A DNA stretch of 64,000 bases from Valencia hispanica (Eukaryota; Chordata; Actinopteri; Cyprinodontiformes; Valenciidae). Position 1 is the first letter of the stretch; each line of letters opens with the position of its first letter. The DNA lies in assembly GCA_963556495.2 (NCBI GenBank), contig OY747703.1, positions 28,272,296 through 28,336,295 of the forward strand. Reading direction: 5' to 3'. The position numbers were made by a program, and so were the translations under genes. Below are positions 33,702 through 44,214 of the stretch, one piece after another. The notes below the pieces were generated by a model. The model saw nothing but the letters and a program-made list of their open reading frames with translations, did no database searches and had not been told where the DNA came from.

Positions 33702-34190
33702 TTTTTTTCTTGTCTGACCATATGAATTAGGCCCTAACCACAATTTTATTTTGAATTAATGTACTTAAATATACTTCAAAGTAAGCTCCAAGCTAAGAAC
33801 TGCCATTTCTGACTTAAAAAGTGGTCAAAATCATGATAGAATTATGCCAGAAGTTTGTTGACAGGTACAAAAATGCTTCTGGAAGAGGGGCAACTGGCTA
33901 GGAGGCATTCAACAAAATATTAGTGGGGGTGTATGTATGTAATTGCACTTATATGTAGATTTTCATCCTGTGTGGAGAAAAGGAAATGCACAAATTGAAA
34001 TTTGCAAACATAGTATTTCATTTTAAACTTCTTTGAAGCTCTTTCTTGCTGTTAATCTCCCCCAAAAAATTATTCCAGGCATTATTCTCAATGATGAATG
34101 TATGTATGCTTCTGATCAGCTCTGTAGTAACCTCCTGTGAGTGCTATAATTTATATGTTCTGGAAAATAAAAGCTAGAAAATCGAACATA

Positions 34191-36309
34191 CTGTTATGTT
34201 TAAATTTCCTACAATGGCCATCTGTGATTACGCAGTATACTACATTTGTACATCTTGCTGCAACCTGCTGTTAGTTGAAGTGAAAACTCATCAGCCATCA
34301 TGAGCTTCAAAGGCCCCTTGTTGATATATCATCAGCTCTTTCACTCATTCCCAGGCTTCTTCACTTTTACTTCTTGCCATTTGTTGTAAAGCAAGATAAA
34401 ACCTGCTCTTGCGCAACTTGTCAATGAGGCCTCTGCAGGAAGAAAAAAGAGTAAATGAACAGAGCACAAGGGGGAATAAAGATTTATTGGTACTAGGGCA
34501 CGTCCTGCTGTCATCTGTGGACACGTCGTTGTCGTCAAGTGTAATTTATTATGCCGCACAGGCGGGGGACAGTTTTAGTTTTACATGTAGTATCAATCAC
34601 AGAGGCTGTCATTGGGATTTTAACACAGTTGCGCACATGCAGAGAAACAGGCACATAAACATACACATGCACCTTCACTTACAAAGCCTGCTTTTAGAGG
34701 GAAAGCCAGGGCTAAAAAATGAATGCAGCAAACAACCATCCATCAAGCCTGCAAAATAACAGAGGCGACACTGAGCAGATATGTATAAACCCCTGCAATA
34801 TCTGCAATCCCCCTGAGTACACAGACAATCACCAATCACTAGAAAGACCTAAATCCTCCCTGCCTTCAGCCAAGCTTCGCTGAAGGTTTGTTCCAGTGTT
34901 GGCCTGAGCTCATAGGTGCCCTGCTGGGTCAAGGGTGGGTTTACTATAGCCTTGTTGCAAAGCTCCCAGGAGAAATTGTAGAGAAACAAACAGAATTTAA
35001 GCTGCTGTTAAAGTACTTTTTCAGGAGCCAGGATACATTTTCTTTTGGTAGTTTGTCTAAACCTATTTTAGAACAGGCTAGGTTTTGGAAATTCAGGGCC
35101 TCACCTGTACAAGTATTCTGTGACTCTGATAAATTCTCCATCAAAACGGGAGCATCAATGTATTCGGCATGATTCAAGCCACAGACCGATTGCACACGTG
35201 GTTGAATATAATGTGGTAAAAATTATTAGCAGTCTCAAAGCCTCTGAATGGGAATTAGTAGCTTCAGATTTAACTGACAACAACAAGTGGTAACATAATC
35301 TCAGTACTCTATATATTCCAACCTGGTTTGCCATAGTAACAGGCTCAAGTCACAGATGGTGCAAAGCAGCAGCTAAAAATACCATCACAGCTGGCAGACA
35401 GCTGTGTGGCTGTTGTGGAGCCAAATTTATATAACAAGCTTCTTAGAACCCGCCTTCTCCCCCAAGACACAGATAGCATGAATGATAACTTAATGCATTT
35501 CTGAGCAAAAGTTAAGAAGGAATCTCATAATTAAAACTAAAGAAATTCACTTTCATCAATGTAAAATTAAGATAAAGTTAAAAATATAATTAGTAAAATG
35601 TCAAGAAAAATCTTTCAAAGAATATGACTAAAACACTAAATCGGACAAAAAAGATTGGAATGTGCTAAAAGTTTTGAAACCAAAATAACACATATCACTA
35701 AAGAAATGGTTCTTCAAACTTGGTCTTCTCAAACATCAGCGTCACTGTAGTAACAGTGACAGTCATAATTAGGCTGAAATGTCTTTAGTGTAACCCAGAG
35801 GTTCTAATATGAAGTCTAAAACTAAGAATTACAGTGATGTCACTGTTTTTATAATTAAGCTTGAGCCATGCCTGACTGTGTATCCAACTTAAGCATACAT
35901 ACTTATAATAAAATTCCATTTTGAAAATTAAAAGTAATAACATGGAGTGATGTGACGTACTTATGAATACATAAAACTCAGAAAATAACCATTTCAATGC
36001 TTTTACTGCAGTAGGACTGAATTATTCTGTTCTGATTACAGAGTATTTAAGACACAGTTTGTATTTTATAAAGCTCTTCACTATTTGTTAAAGGTTTTTC
36101 TTCTCATAAACCCAATGGCCATGCATTTTCTCATCTCCTGAACTAAATGTATCACTATATACCTAGAATCCTCCATTTGGGATTTGCTGAAGTGAATTTC
36201 AAACAAATGACAGATCATTTATAGGTTACTGGTTTTGAGTTTCATTTAGGACAGTTTGACCCTTTTGGTTTTGTTGTGCAACATTTTGATTTGAGGGCAT
36301 AAAACACAC
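34191..36309. other. Unassigned AT-rich stretch
   Basis: Short frames only; nothing recognised. Confidence 0.4.
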
Positions 36310-36313
36310 TTAA

Positions 36314-36799
36314 AGGGGAATTTGGCAACTCTGGCCATTTCTTCGCTGGTTTTCACTTTTGTCGTCGTATGTTTTCTCAGCGAGTTCCCCCTACAGCTCT
36401 AGGACCTATATTCCACAACACTGTCGTAAAAAAACTCACTTACGGCACCCTCCCCCTTCTTACCGAAGCTGATGTGCATTTGTATGGTTTTGTCGGGCAA
36501 CTTTTTTGTGTGGAGAAATGTCTACCGAGGTGAGTAATATATTATATACATCATTATAGATGTGGAGTTGCCGTAAAGCAGTTTGTGTTTCTCGCTTGTT
36601 CTCGCCCTGGTTCTCGCTTCACACGATACTTCCTGTTTCTAACTTTCGGGGACGTGCTCCCAAAGTTACAGGTTGGTTTTCCGCCTGAGGACGCTAGGTG
36701 GAGCAGGGAATGTCACTATTTTCACAGGAACAGGTCATTTAACCATCCAAATGATTTCTAAATGGGTTTATTAAGTTGAAATAGTTGCCAAGTTACCCT
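36314..36799. mobile_element. TTAA-flanked miniature element, 486 bp
   Basis: Left end after TTAA (36,310-36,313): AGGGGAATTTGGCAACT. Right end before TTAA (36,800-36,803), read inward: AGGGTAACTTGGCAACT. They match at 14 of 17 positions. TTAA target duplication is the mark of piggyBac-type transposons, but the ends are not the classic CCC-type, so only the TTAA class is claimed. No transposase inside. Two further TTAA units lie at 38,912-39,775 and 53,081-53,606, with different ends. Confidence 0.85.
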
Positions 36800-36987
36800 T
36801 TAAGTTTAGGTTGAAAGTCAGATAAAAGTTTTCAAGAGATACACCTACATAACACTTGGAGTTGGTCTTGATAAAGGATTTATTTTAGATGTTAAATGAC
36901 TAGTTTTTAAGTCTATTAAACTGTCTTACAACATGAGAAACAAGAGCAAAGAGTACATGCCAAAAAACTTTATATGAGTGGGAAGTG

Positions 36988-37390
36988 AGGACTAGGGTGA
37001 CCAGATGTCCTGCTTTGTGCGGAACAGTCCTGCATTTTCAGCACTTTTCACACGTCTCGCAAATTGAAACAATGTCCTGCAGTGTTATTAACAGCAGTAC
37101 TTGTGAGAACATGTCAGATAAAACCACAGCTGGACTGGCCATGGGTATACCGGGCAAATGGTGGATGGTGGTGGATTGGCAAATTGGTCATGATCGACTC
37201 TGGGCTAGACCAATTACAGCCGAGGAGGTCGGATGCACCCTCCGCCTTGCTTGGGCAACTGTTCTCATGACAGCTATCATATCACAGACAAACAAAAGAA
37301 AATGGATAACAAAAAACAGAAAGGAGGTGCAGAAGAAAATTAGGGCCAAAAAGAAACAAGCCCTTCAGGCAGATGCTGCCTAATGTGTAA
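36988..37390 (+). mobile_element. hAT-type debris with N-terminal transposase remnant
   Basis: TAGGGTGACCAGATGTCCTG at about 36,993 and the GGACTGGCCATGGGTATACC stretch at 37,132-37,151 resemble hAT ends I know from fish. Near 37,302 a frame beginning ATGGATAAC reads MDNKKQKGGAEEN, then a stop, then a second frame with KIRAKKKQALQADAA. The KK-KGGAE-K-R-KKK-AL pattern occurs at the N-terminus of MYM-like hAT transposases. One frameshift separates the two. Fragment only. Confidence 0.45.
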
Positions 37391-37735
37391 AAATAACACA
37401 ATTGTGGTGGTGGCTATGGGGGAGCTTCCACAGATTCCACTTCAGTAACATTAGCATGTGGTGGAGGCCAGCAGGTGGATGAGGGAAAGGGGAGGCAGGA
37501 GGAGGAGAGACCAAAGGTGGCAGGGGAACTGAACTTCAGGTAAGAAGTTATGAACTCCAGTCTATCTGGGTCAGATATAAACCGAGTTTAGGTGTAGTTT
37601 ATTTTCGTTGTGCTTGCTAACTTTTTACAGTCAATTACAATTACTCGTACTCCATACTAGCTAGCATGACGGAGTTTCTATACTGCTGGGCGGGTGTTAT
37701 GATGTTACTGATAGTGAATTTTATTTTATTCATAA
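37391..37735. other. Unassigned short stretch
   Basis: GC-richer G/A tract with no motif recognised. Confidence 0.35.
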
Positions 37736-38430
37736 GTTTAGTTATTGTGGTTGCCAACCGTTCCGTAAGAAACGGAATTGTCCTGTATTCAGAGAAAAAT
37801 ACTATGCGTTCCGTTTTGAGGTGAAAATAAATGCGATTTGTCCCATACTTCAGCTAGAATGAAAAAAGGACACAAAGCTGGAGTTATTCTGTCTTTACAC
37901 TGCACAGCTGCCCCTTCTGCCTTGTCCACATATAGCCAGGTATCTCACAAAACGAAGATATTTTTCTACGATCTGGTCTGTCATCCACACGAAAACGCAG
38001 ATTTACAGCACAGAAATTACTCCTTCTAAAAACTCCGGTCAAAGTGAAGATTTGCATTTTCTCGGTTTTAAGTGTTTGCGTGAGGACAGAAATAACCAGA
38101 GTTTAAGGCTCCGTGACATCACTTTCGGCGACAAAAATGCTCCAACATTACTTGTGTGAGCTGTGTTTACACTCGATCGTCCAAGTGCTTTTTACTTGCT
38201 TTTTTTTTACAAGCTCAATTACTGCTCTATGTAGAAGTTTGAATAATGAAAGTTACTCTGAGTGGATTTAATCTGGGGGAACTGCTGCCCCCTACAGGTT
38301 TGGCATGTCTATGAATGTGCTTAACAACGCCCCTATGCGGTTAGGTGTAGATGTGAGTTTTTTTTTTTCAAAAACGAGGTGGTGAGGATATTCGGGTTTT
38401 TTTAAACCCGGCTACGTGTGTACATGGCCT
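37736..38430. mobile_element. Non-autonomous DNA element debris (hAT-like)
   Basis: TTGCCAACCGTTCCGTAAGA followed by two more TTCCGT/CCCAT motifs, then CATCCACACGAAAACGCAGA, and a right part with GAGGATATTCGGGTTTTTTT AAACCCGGCTACGTGTGTAC, are familiar fragments of high-copy fish miniature elements. The TTTAAACCCGG/CGGGTTTTTTT stretch is self-complementary. Ends and target duplication were not located, so class and limits are approximate. Confidence 0.4.
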
Positions 38431-38907
38431 TCTTCTCTCATTCTCTCCCCTCCCTCTCCTGTTCCTCCTTCAATCATGAAACTTATCAATGATCAGCTGA
38501 TCGTCTATCTTGTTTGTTTATCGCCCACTTTGCGCTAGAAAGAGGAAACCAGCGGATGTCGGGCTAAACAACAGCAGCACGTTTAAGCTTGATAACCTGT
38601 AGTTAGAATTTATTTAATATTACTTTCTAGTATCAGCTGATGTTTGCTGGAGCCACAGCCATAAAAGCTGCTGGTCATGATATCGGTGTGGATATCTAGT
38701 GAGAGGGAAACAAGGTGAAACCAGGAGATGTCCTTTTTGAATCAGAGCTAAACAGGTGATGGAGAAACAGATTTACCATGAATGAGTTGAAGGGAATTCA
38801 TGAACTGTTTCTGAGAGACAAATAACACCAGGATCCTTTTCTACATAGCTGACAGCTGGTAACTGTGCAGGGTCAAGCAAGGTTTGGCCAAGGGGCCATG
38901 TAAAGCA
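38431..38907. other. Spacer, nothing recognised
   Basis: No element ends or coding homology. Confidence 0.4.
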
Positions 38908-38911
38908 TTGA

Positions 38912-39775
38912 AGGTCCTATATCATGCAAAATCAACTTTTTGGAGCTTTCAACCATTTTTTATAATTTTCTTATAATAAAAAAAAACCCTGCCAGAGTGG
39001 TTCTTGGCGTAATTCACACATTCATTCAGTAATCCTCCTGAATCCTGGACTCTGAGCAGCTGCACCGCACTCTCCTGAAAATTGACTGACTCATGACCTA
39101 GTGACGTGTTTTACGCAACTGTGTTACACTAGGAAGTGCCCGACATGTCCTCGCAGCCCTTGCAGATTAAACTCACACGCCCCCTTTTTCACATTTTATC
39201 ATATGCCTATCCCAGACGTTGAAAGCTGTAAAATAGCATGATATTGACACGATCGGTTGTGAGACTCTGAAAGCGGCAACAATTCCAGTCAGTAAACAGA
39301 CAATGATTTGTATTTGTAAAAGGTTTATTGAACTGAAAAGGGTGGAAAGATAAGCCGTGGGATCGTCTCGGGAAGAACCAGGAGATTTGGATCGGACTAG
39401 GAAAGGAAACAGGTGCGAAGTTAAACACAGTCTGAGGTGATGTGATCTCTTGAAGAAGTGTAGAGGAGGATCTTACTTGTTGTCCGGTAAATGGTGACGG
39501 AGAGAGGGAACTGTAGGAATCCGTGATCTGAGGTTGGGTGGAGGAAGTTAATCAAAGATTGCTCGAGAGTGAGTTTGGCCATATACCACGCTAGAAGCAA
39601 GAACCAACTGGCGCCAGCCTTCAGGATCCGCTCCCCTTTTAAACTGGAGAATGATGAGTGTTGATTGGAACCAGGTGGAGCTGCTGCCTGACACGCCCTG
39701 CAGAGAAGGTAGGAGGAGGAACACACACACCACTCTCCATCACACAGTCACAGAAACCTAACAGATATAGGACCT
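38912..39775. mobile_element. TTAA-class miniature element carrying a nested solo LTR
   Basis: The left end is AGGTCCTATATCATGC. Removing the nested LTR and one GATAT copy gives the right end GCATGATATAGGACCT, an exact 16-bp inverted match. Right flank is TTAA (39,776-39,779) and left flank TTGA (38,908-38,911), one change from TTAA. Without the LTR the element is 340 bp. No coding frame. It was present before the LTR arrived. Confidence 0.8.
39245..39763 (-). mobile_element. Solo LTR, 519 bp, inserted in an inverted repeat
   Basis: Plus-strand ends TGACACG...CCTAACA, so TG...CA. Exact GATAT duplications lie at 39,240-39,244 and 39,764-39,768. Read on the minus strand it starts TGTTAGG and carries a TATA-like TTTAAAAGGGG (about 39,635-39,645), then CAATAAACC as poly(A) signal (39,323-39,332) near the 3' end, the order expected of U3-R-U5. 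The likely source is a Ty3/Gypsy-type LTR retrotransposon; the class is inferred from structure, since no coding part remains. Confidence 0.88.
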
Positions 39776-39779
39776 TTAA

Positions 39780-40670
39780 TAGGGAAAGGGGGGCACAAAG
39801 AAACACTTTTCTTTCTTATTCTCATTTAAAATGTCTAACTTTTAATAAATAATTATCTGAATCTTACAACCAAAGTGTTCATCTGATGTTAAATGTATAT
39901 AAATATATTATTGTATATAGTAAATATTAAGTCTAATATATACCCTAATAAGCTATAGCAGCCTACTTTTTCCTTTGGGAAGGAACCATCTGTGCAGTCT
40001 GCAATTCTGTCGAAGAAAGATGCTGAATCTATTTAATTATTGTTGAAAATTATTGATTTCTGTGCATTTGTTTTAAACGTGCATTGAATTAAAGTCGATC
40101 ACGAAGATTAAGCATCATGAGGCGGAGGGTGGGGGGTGATTCCCTATTTTTTTTTGCTGGGAGTAGGCAACCACATTAGTTAGGCATATGTAATTATTGA
40201 TTAGGTTGTTTAATATTTGAGTGTTCATTATTGATATAGTGCACAAACTAACTGATGAAACCAAATAATTAGGCAAGAATTCATCATAAACCCTCTACAC
40301 TTGTACATATAATTTAGATAGATTCAAATTACGATTCACCAGGAGATGTGAAGCTGCACATTAACATAACAGTTGCTTGGATTTTTAAGTAGCCTAACTA
40401 CTTTAATGTTTTTCTAGTTTATACATATTTTATTTATTTATTGATAATGCTAATTGCTTGTAATTTACAAGGATACAAAGAACCTTTGCATGTTCATGGT
40501 ACGACATACCGGCTCACGTCCCTGTATTATAATAATAATAATAATTATGATAATAAGACTTGATACTGGGAGCTTGAGAAGCCCCTGCACTGTTATGCGC
40601 TGCCATGGCATTATTTAGTGTTTGTGTGTTTCCAAACAATTTTAAATATTTTTGGCCATTGATGTTATAA
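39780..40670. other. AT-rich spacer
   Basis: Nothing recognised apart from a short TAA run at 40,528-40,543. Confidence 0.4.
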
Positions 40671-40790
40671 CTATGGTATGGTATGGCATGGCATGGCATG
40701 GCATGGCATGCTATGCTATGCTATGCTATGCTATGCTATGCTATGCTATGCTATGCTATGCTATGCTATGGTATGGTATGGTATGGTATG
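40671..40790. repeat. Compound pentanucleotide array, 24 units in fixed phase
   Basis: Reading 5-mers from 40,671: CTATG once, GTATG twice, GCATG five times, CTATG twelve times, GTATG four times. All 24 share the xxATG frame, and blocks differ only in the first two bases. No spacer, so it is not a CRISPR array. Confidence 0.97.
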
Positions 40791-41984
40791 GGGAGTACCC
40801 TACTTGTAAACTTTAATAGTTAAAGGTTAAAAATAAACATATCACATTTGGTACATTATTGTTCTACAGATAATATAAATTACATTGTTATAATATAATT
40901 ATATTTTTAATAAGATAATATAAATATACTGTTTTGTTTTGGATGCTGTCAGTCATTTTTGGAAGCCTGAAGTGGGTTCATTTTAAGTGGGTACTACATA
41001 GAATATGATTCAACCAGTTTTTTAGAGTGAACATACCAGTACTGTCTTCGACTGAAAAAATCCATTAAGTGCAATTCTTTCTCATCGTTCGCTGTCTGTC
41101 CTTTCACTTCTTAAAGGTTTCCATGTGTTAAGATATGTTCAGTGTTGCTGCTGTGGAAGTGTTGTAGGTGACTTTTGATTGATGCAGTGAGTGAATAGTC
41201 TTTGGTGATACAATTCAATCATAATTTGTCCTTAATAGATTTTAATATTAATCTAATCTTTGTTCCTTTCTGTCGTGTTTTTAAGGTCTAATCATACTTT
41301 GTTTGTTTGTTTAAGAGGTTCTCTAGACCATGCAACTTTTTAAGTTCCTCTACATATGTACTACTGTATATGATTCAGCTATTTTTTTTGAGTAAAGATA
41401 CCAGTACTGTGATCATCTGAGCAAGTCCATCAAGTGCCATTCTTTCCCACACTTCTCTATCCTTTCACTTGTGTCCTCTTTTCCAGGGTCCCATCATAAT
41501 TTCTTCAGAAGTAACTACTGTACATGATGCCAGTATTTCCCACATTTTATAGATACTGTACCAATACTATGTGTAAAATCCCATCAAAAACTCAATTAAG
41601 TGTTATTCTTTCTCACCTTCCTTTCTCTGTCTCCTTTCACTTTTTAAAGGTTGCCATGTCATAAAAAAAAGTGCTACCATAATGTATATTGATGCGGTAA
41701 ATAAATAGTTTATAAAAATATCACTAAATCTGTCATTTATTAATTTTAACATTCATTAATGATCATGTCTCATCTCTAGTCTTCTGTCTTAATTTCAGGT
41801 TTCCACCAGATAGTGCAGGAGGTTAACTTGATCAAGCAGTCTTTTATTTTCCGCTAAGTACTGTTTAGAATACCAGAATAGGGAGGATTGTGTTGGTTTA
41901 AGTTGATTAGATTAATACATATACCAACAAGACAGTGCACATCACTGTCACAACAGCGTTTATTTTCATTTTAAGGCTTTATGG
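40791..41984. other. Spacer with a weak direct repetition
   Basis: Segments near 41,030-41,110, 41,395-41,470 and 41,560-41,650 share the pattern ATACCAGTACTGT ... TCCATCAAGTGC-ATTCTTTC-CAC, so an old local triplication of about 360/180 bp is possible. No coding content. Confidence 0.5.
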
Positions 41985-42560
41985 ACTTTCCTATAATACC
42001 TGGTGGGCTGGTCTCTAGTCAAAATGCCCGGGCCGATTTTTTGTTCTAGTTCAGCCCTGGACATAACCGACATAATTTAAAATGGTCCCGTTGAAAAGCT
42101 TACAATTGTTAGCTCTACATGTTTCTCCTCCAACCATGTAAATATATAGCTTTTTTTAACTCTTAAAAAAGAAAAGGTTAGGCTATTGTATCCACCTGCA
42201 TCTCCCTATTGATCTGTCTCTCACTACAGCTCCGCAAAGCCCAAGAGTAAAAAGAAAATGCGTGTGCTCATTGCAACCTCCCAACCAGGGGTGGACTGAC
42301 CATCTGGCATACCAGGCATTTTCCCGGTGGGCCGTTGACCCAATGTGGGCCGGTCCCTTTTTTTTTTTTCTCTCTCCCTCTAAATTCACTCCAATTGGGC
42401 CGTTATAGTGTGCGTCAGACCTGCTGTGTTTAATCCTAATGAGGGTTTAATTCAGTGCGTCATATTCAAAATTATCACAGATCATGCTTGAATAATATAA
42501 CCTTAAAAATACTTAATCAAGACTTCTGAGCAGGGGTGTATCTAGAAAGTTTTCAAAGTG
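41985..42560. mobile_element. Cluster of hAT-type termini
   Basis: A right-type end TTCTAGTTCAGCCCTG closes at about 42,058. CAGGGGTGGACTGACCATCT opens at 42,286 and continues GGCATACCAGGCATTTTCCC, GGTGGGCCG. CAGGGGTGTATCTAGAAAGT opens at about 42,532. Each is a familiar hAT end of fish, but partners and 8-bp duplications were not found, so this reads as overlapping broken copies. Confidence 0.5.
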
Positions 42561-44134
42561 GGCTAAAAGGGGGCCAGTGAGGATCTTGTGGTGTCACGCC
42601 AAAATAAAAGCAGGGGTGTAATACAAAGGGGGCGGGCCTAGACTGAGTGATAGACATCAGACTCACAACTTGGGGGTCAAAGATTGATGTAAACATAAAT
42701 ACATAAAACACATAAATAATTCAAACTAATGAAAGCTATTTCTCTGTCTTAATTTATCATTCATTAAAAATATCTACACAAGAAGTGATAATGTATCATC
42801 TTCATAAATTCAGAACAGAAGAAGCTACTGCATAAAATAGAGTTGAATTAAAATCACTGAGTAATAAACCACTCAGGTAACAGTTTGATTGATTTATTGA
42901 CTAAATCATTATTCCATGCAGCTCCAGAATGTAATAGATATTGTGCATCTGCGTTAAAAAATAATCATTTGGACTAAATTTAAGGAGCAAAAATCTGAAG
43001 AAACACATTATACATGTAAGACAATACATACTAGCATAGCTATATATACAGGTAAATTTAGAGCTACAGGTCAGAATAGAAAGTTTATAACATTAAAACC
43101 TCACATTGTCCTACATTCACGTGGTCTTTGTCCCACACTTGCTGGGTGGCGATCTGGTCCCCCTAGTGTGGACATGTTTACAGAGGACTCAAACCACTTT
43201 CTGACAGACTAACAGGGATTGACCAGTGTGATTTATAATTTAAGCATAGGAAAATATGGGGGACAGTAGCATAGTGGTAAAGAAATATATTGATGTTTTG
43301 GATGATTTTGCCAGTTAAAAGCGTGATGTGACAAGATTTGAATTCATAACCTACAGCAATACACACGACAACATGGACATTAAATAAGAAAATGTTGTCA
43401 GTCAGAGAGCTGATATTTGACTTGGATTTGGGGGGGAAAATGAGCGCAAATGAGTCTGTATATAAACTATAAAGCAAATTCCTAATTTATTAACCACAAC
43501 ATGCTAGAGGACTTTTAAAATAATATGTTGTCCAGCATAAAATAAGCTCTCAAATGACATTCCTTAAGATCGGATCTTAAATCCCATCGGCATCTATATG
43601 ACACCAATAAGAGAAAAATGCCAGCTCGCTGATGCTCTGGTGTGGGTGAAGTGAGATCTTTGTTGGCTGAAATATTGGGGAAACTGTCACAGCAGCTATT
43701 AAAGAATGTGCTGATCCCATGCACAGACACTGTCAGGCAGTTATGCAAGCAGAAATATGGCATGCGGAATAGTGAACTCTCTTTACCGTCATGTGTGAGA
43801 GACCAGCTGTGCTTCATCATTTGTATCTTTTAATGTCATATAATTGAAAACTGATCTTTTTCCAACAAGTAAATGACGTGACTTCAGTATACTTTTACTG
43901 ACGCTTATGCATTTTAGGTGTAGCCTTTAAGGGCCTGAGCAGCAGTGAGAGTTACAAATGAAAGCACTTACTTCTGTACTTATCACACAGATGCAGCATC
44001 ACAAGACATTATATTTTAGTTTGATCAAAATGTCTAACCAGCTCTCTCAAAACAGCTGTCCCACTTCCACAACAGCTGTGCCACACTATCCTAATGGCAG
44101 TGATTTCTCCTCAAGGCTTTATTTTATACTATTT

Positions 44135-44137
<3 letters not shown>
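42561..44137. other. Unassigned stretch
   Basis: A possible SINE or LINE scrap at 43,255-43,350 (GGGGGACAGTAGCATAGTGG) is too degenerate to call. Otherwise nothing. Confidence 0.35.

Positions 44138-44211
<74 letters not shown>
44138..44211. repeat. (AT)n microsatellite, about 74 bp
   Basis: Uninterrupted AT dinucleotides in AT-rich context. Confidence 0.96.

Positions 44212-44214
<3 letters not shown>

Larger units (their letters stand above)
31345..34190. mobile_element. Ancient Tc1-like relic split by later insertions
   Basis: GGTCCGGAAGTTACATACGC near 31,346 recalls the fish Tc1 terminus (GGAAGTTTACATAC). 32,290-32,630 (GGATCATTGTCCTACTGAAT, ACCAACCATGAGCAG) and 33,705-34,190 (CTTGTCTGACCATATGAA, ATTAGTGGGGGTGTATGTAT) recall the transposase-coding and distal regions. 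No frame survives. Inserted units at 31,434-31,723 and 32,643-33,701 explain its length. Identification is by remembered consensus, and orientation is not fixed. Confidence 0.5.

Noticed and set aside
36985..37383. 132-residue frame as a host gene
   Set aside because: It runs through hAT terminal sequence, and the matching protein pattern is in another frame.
40671..40790. Possible CRISPR-like array
   Set aside because: Units are 5 bp with no spacers, in a vertebrate genome; it is a microsatellite.
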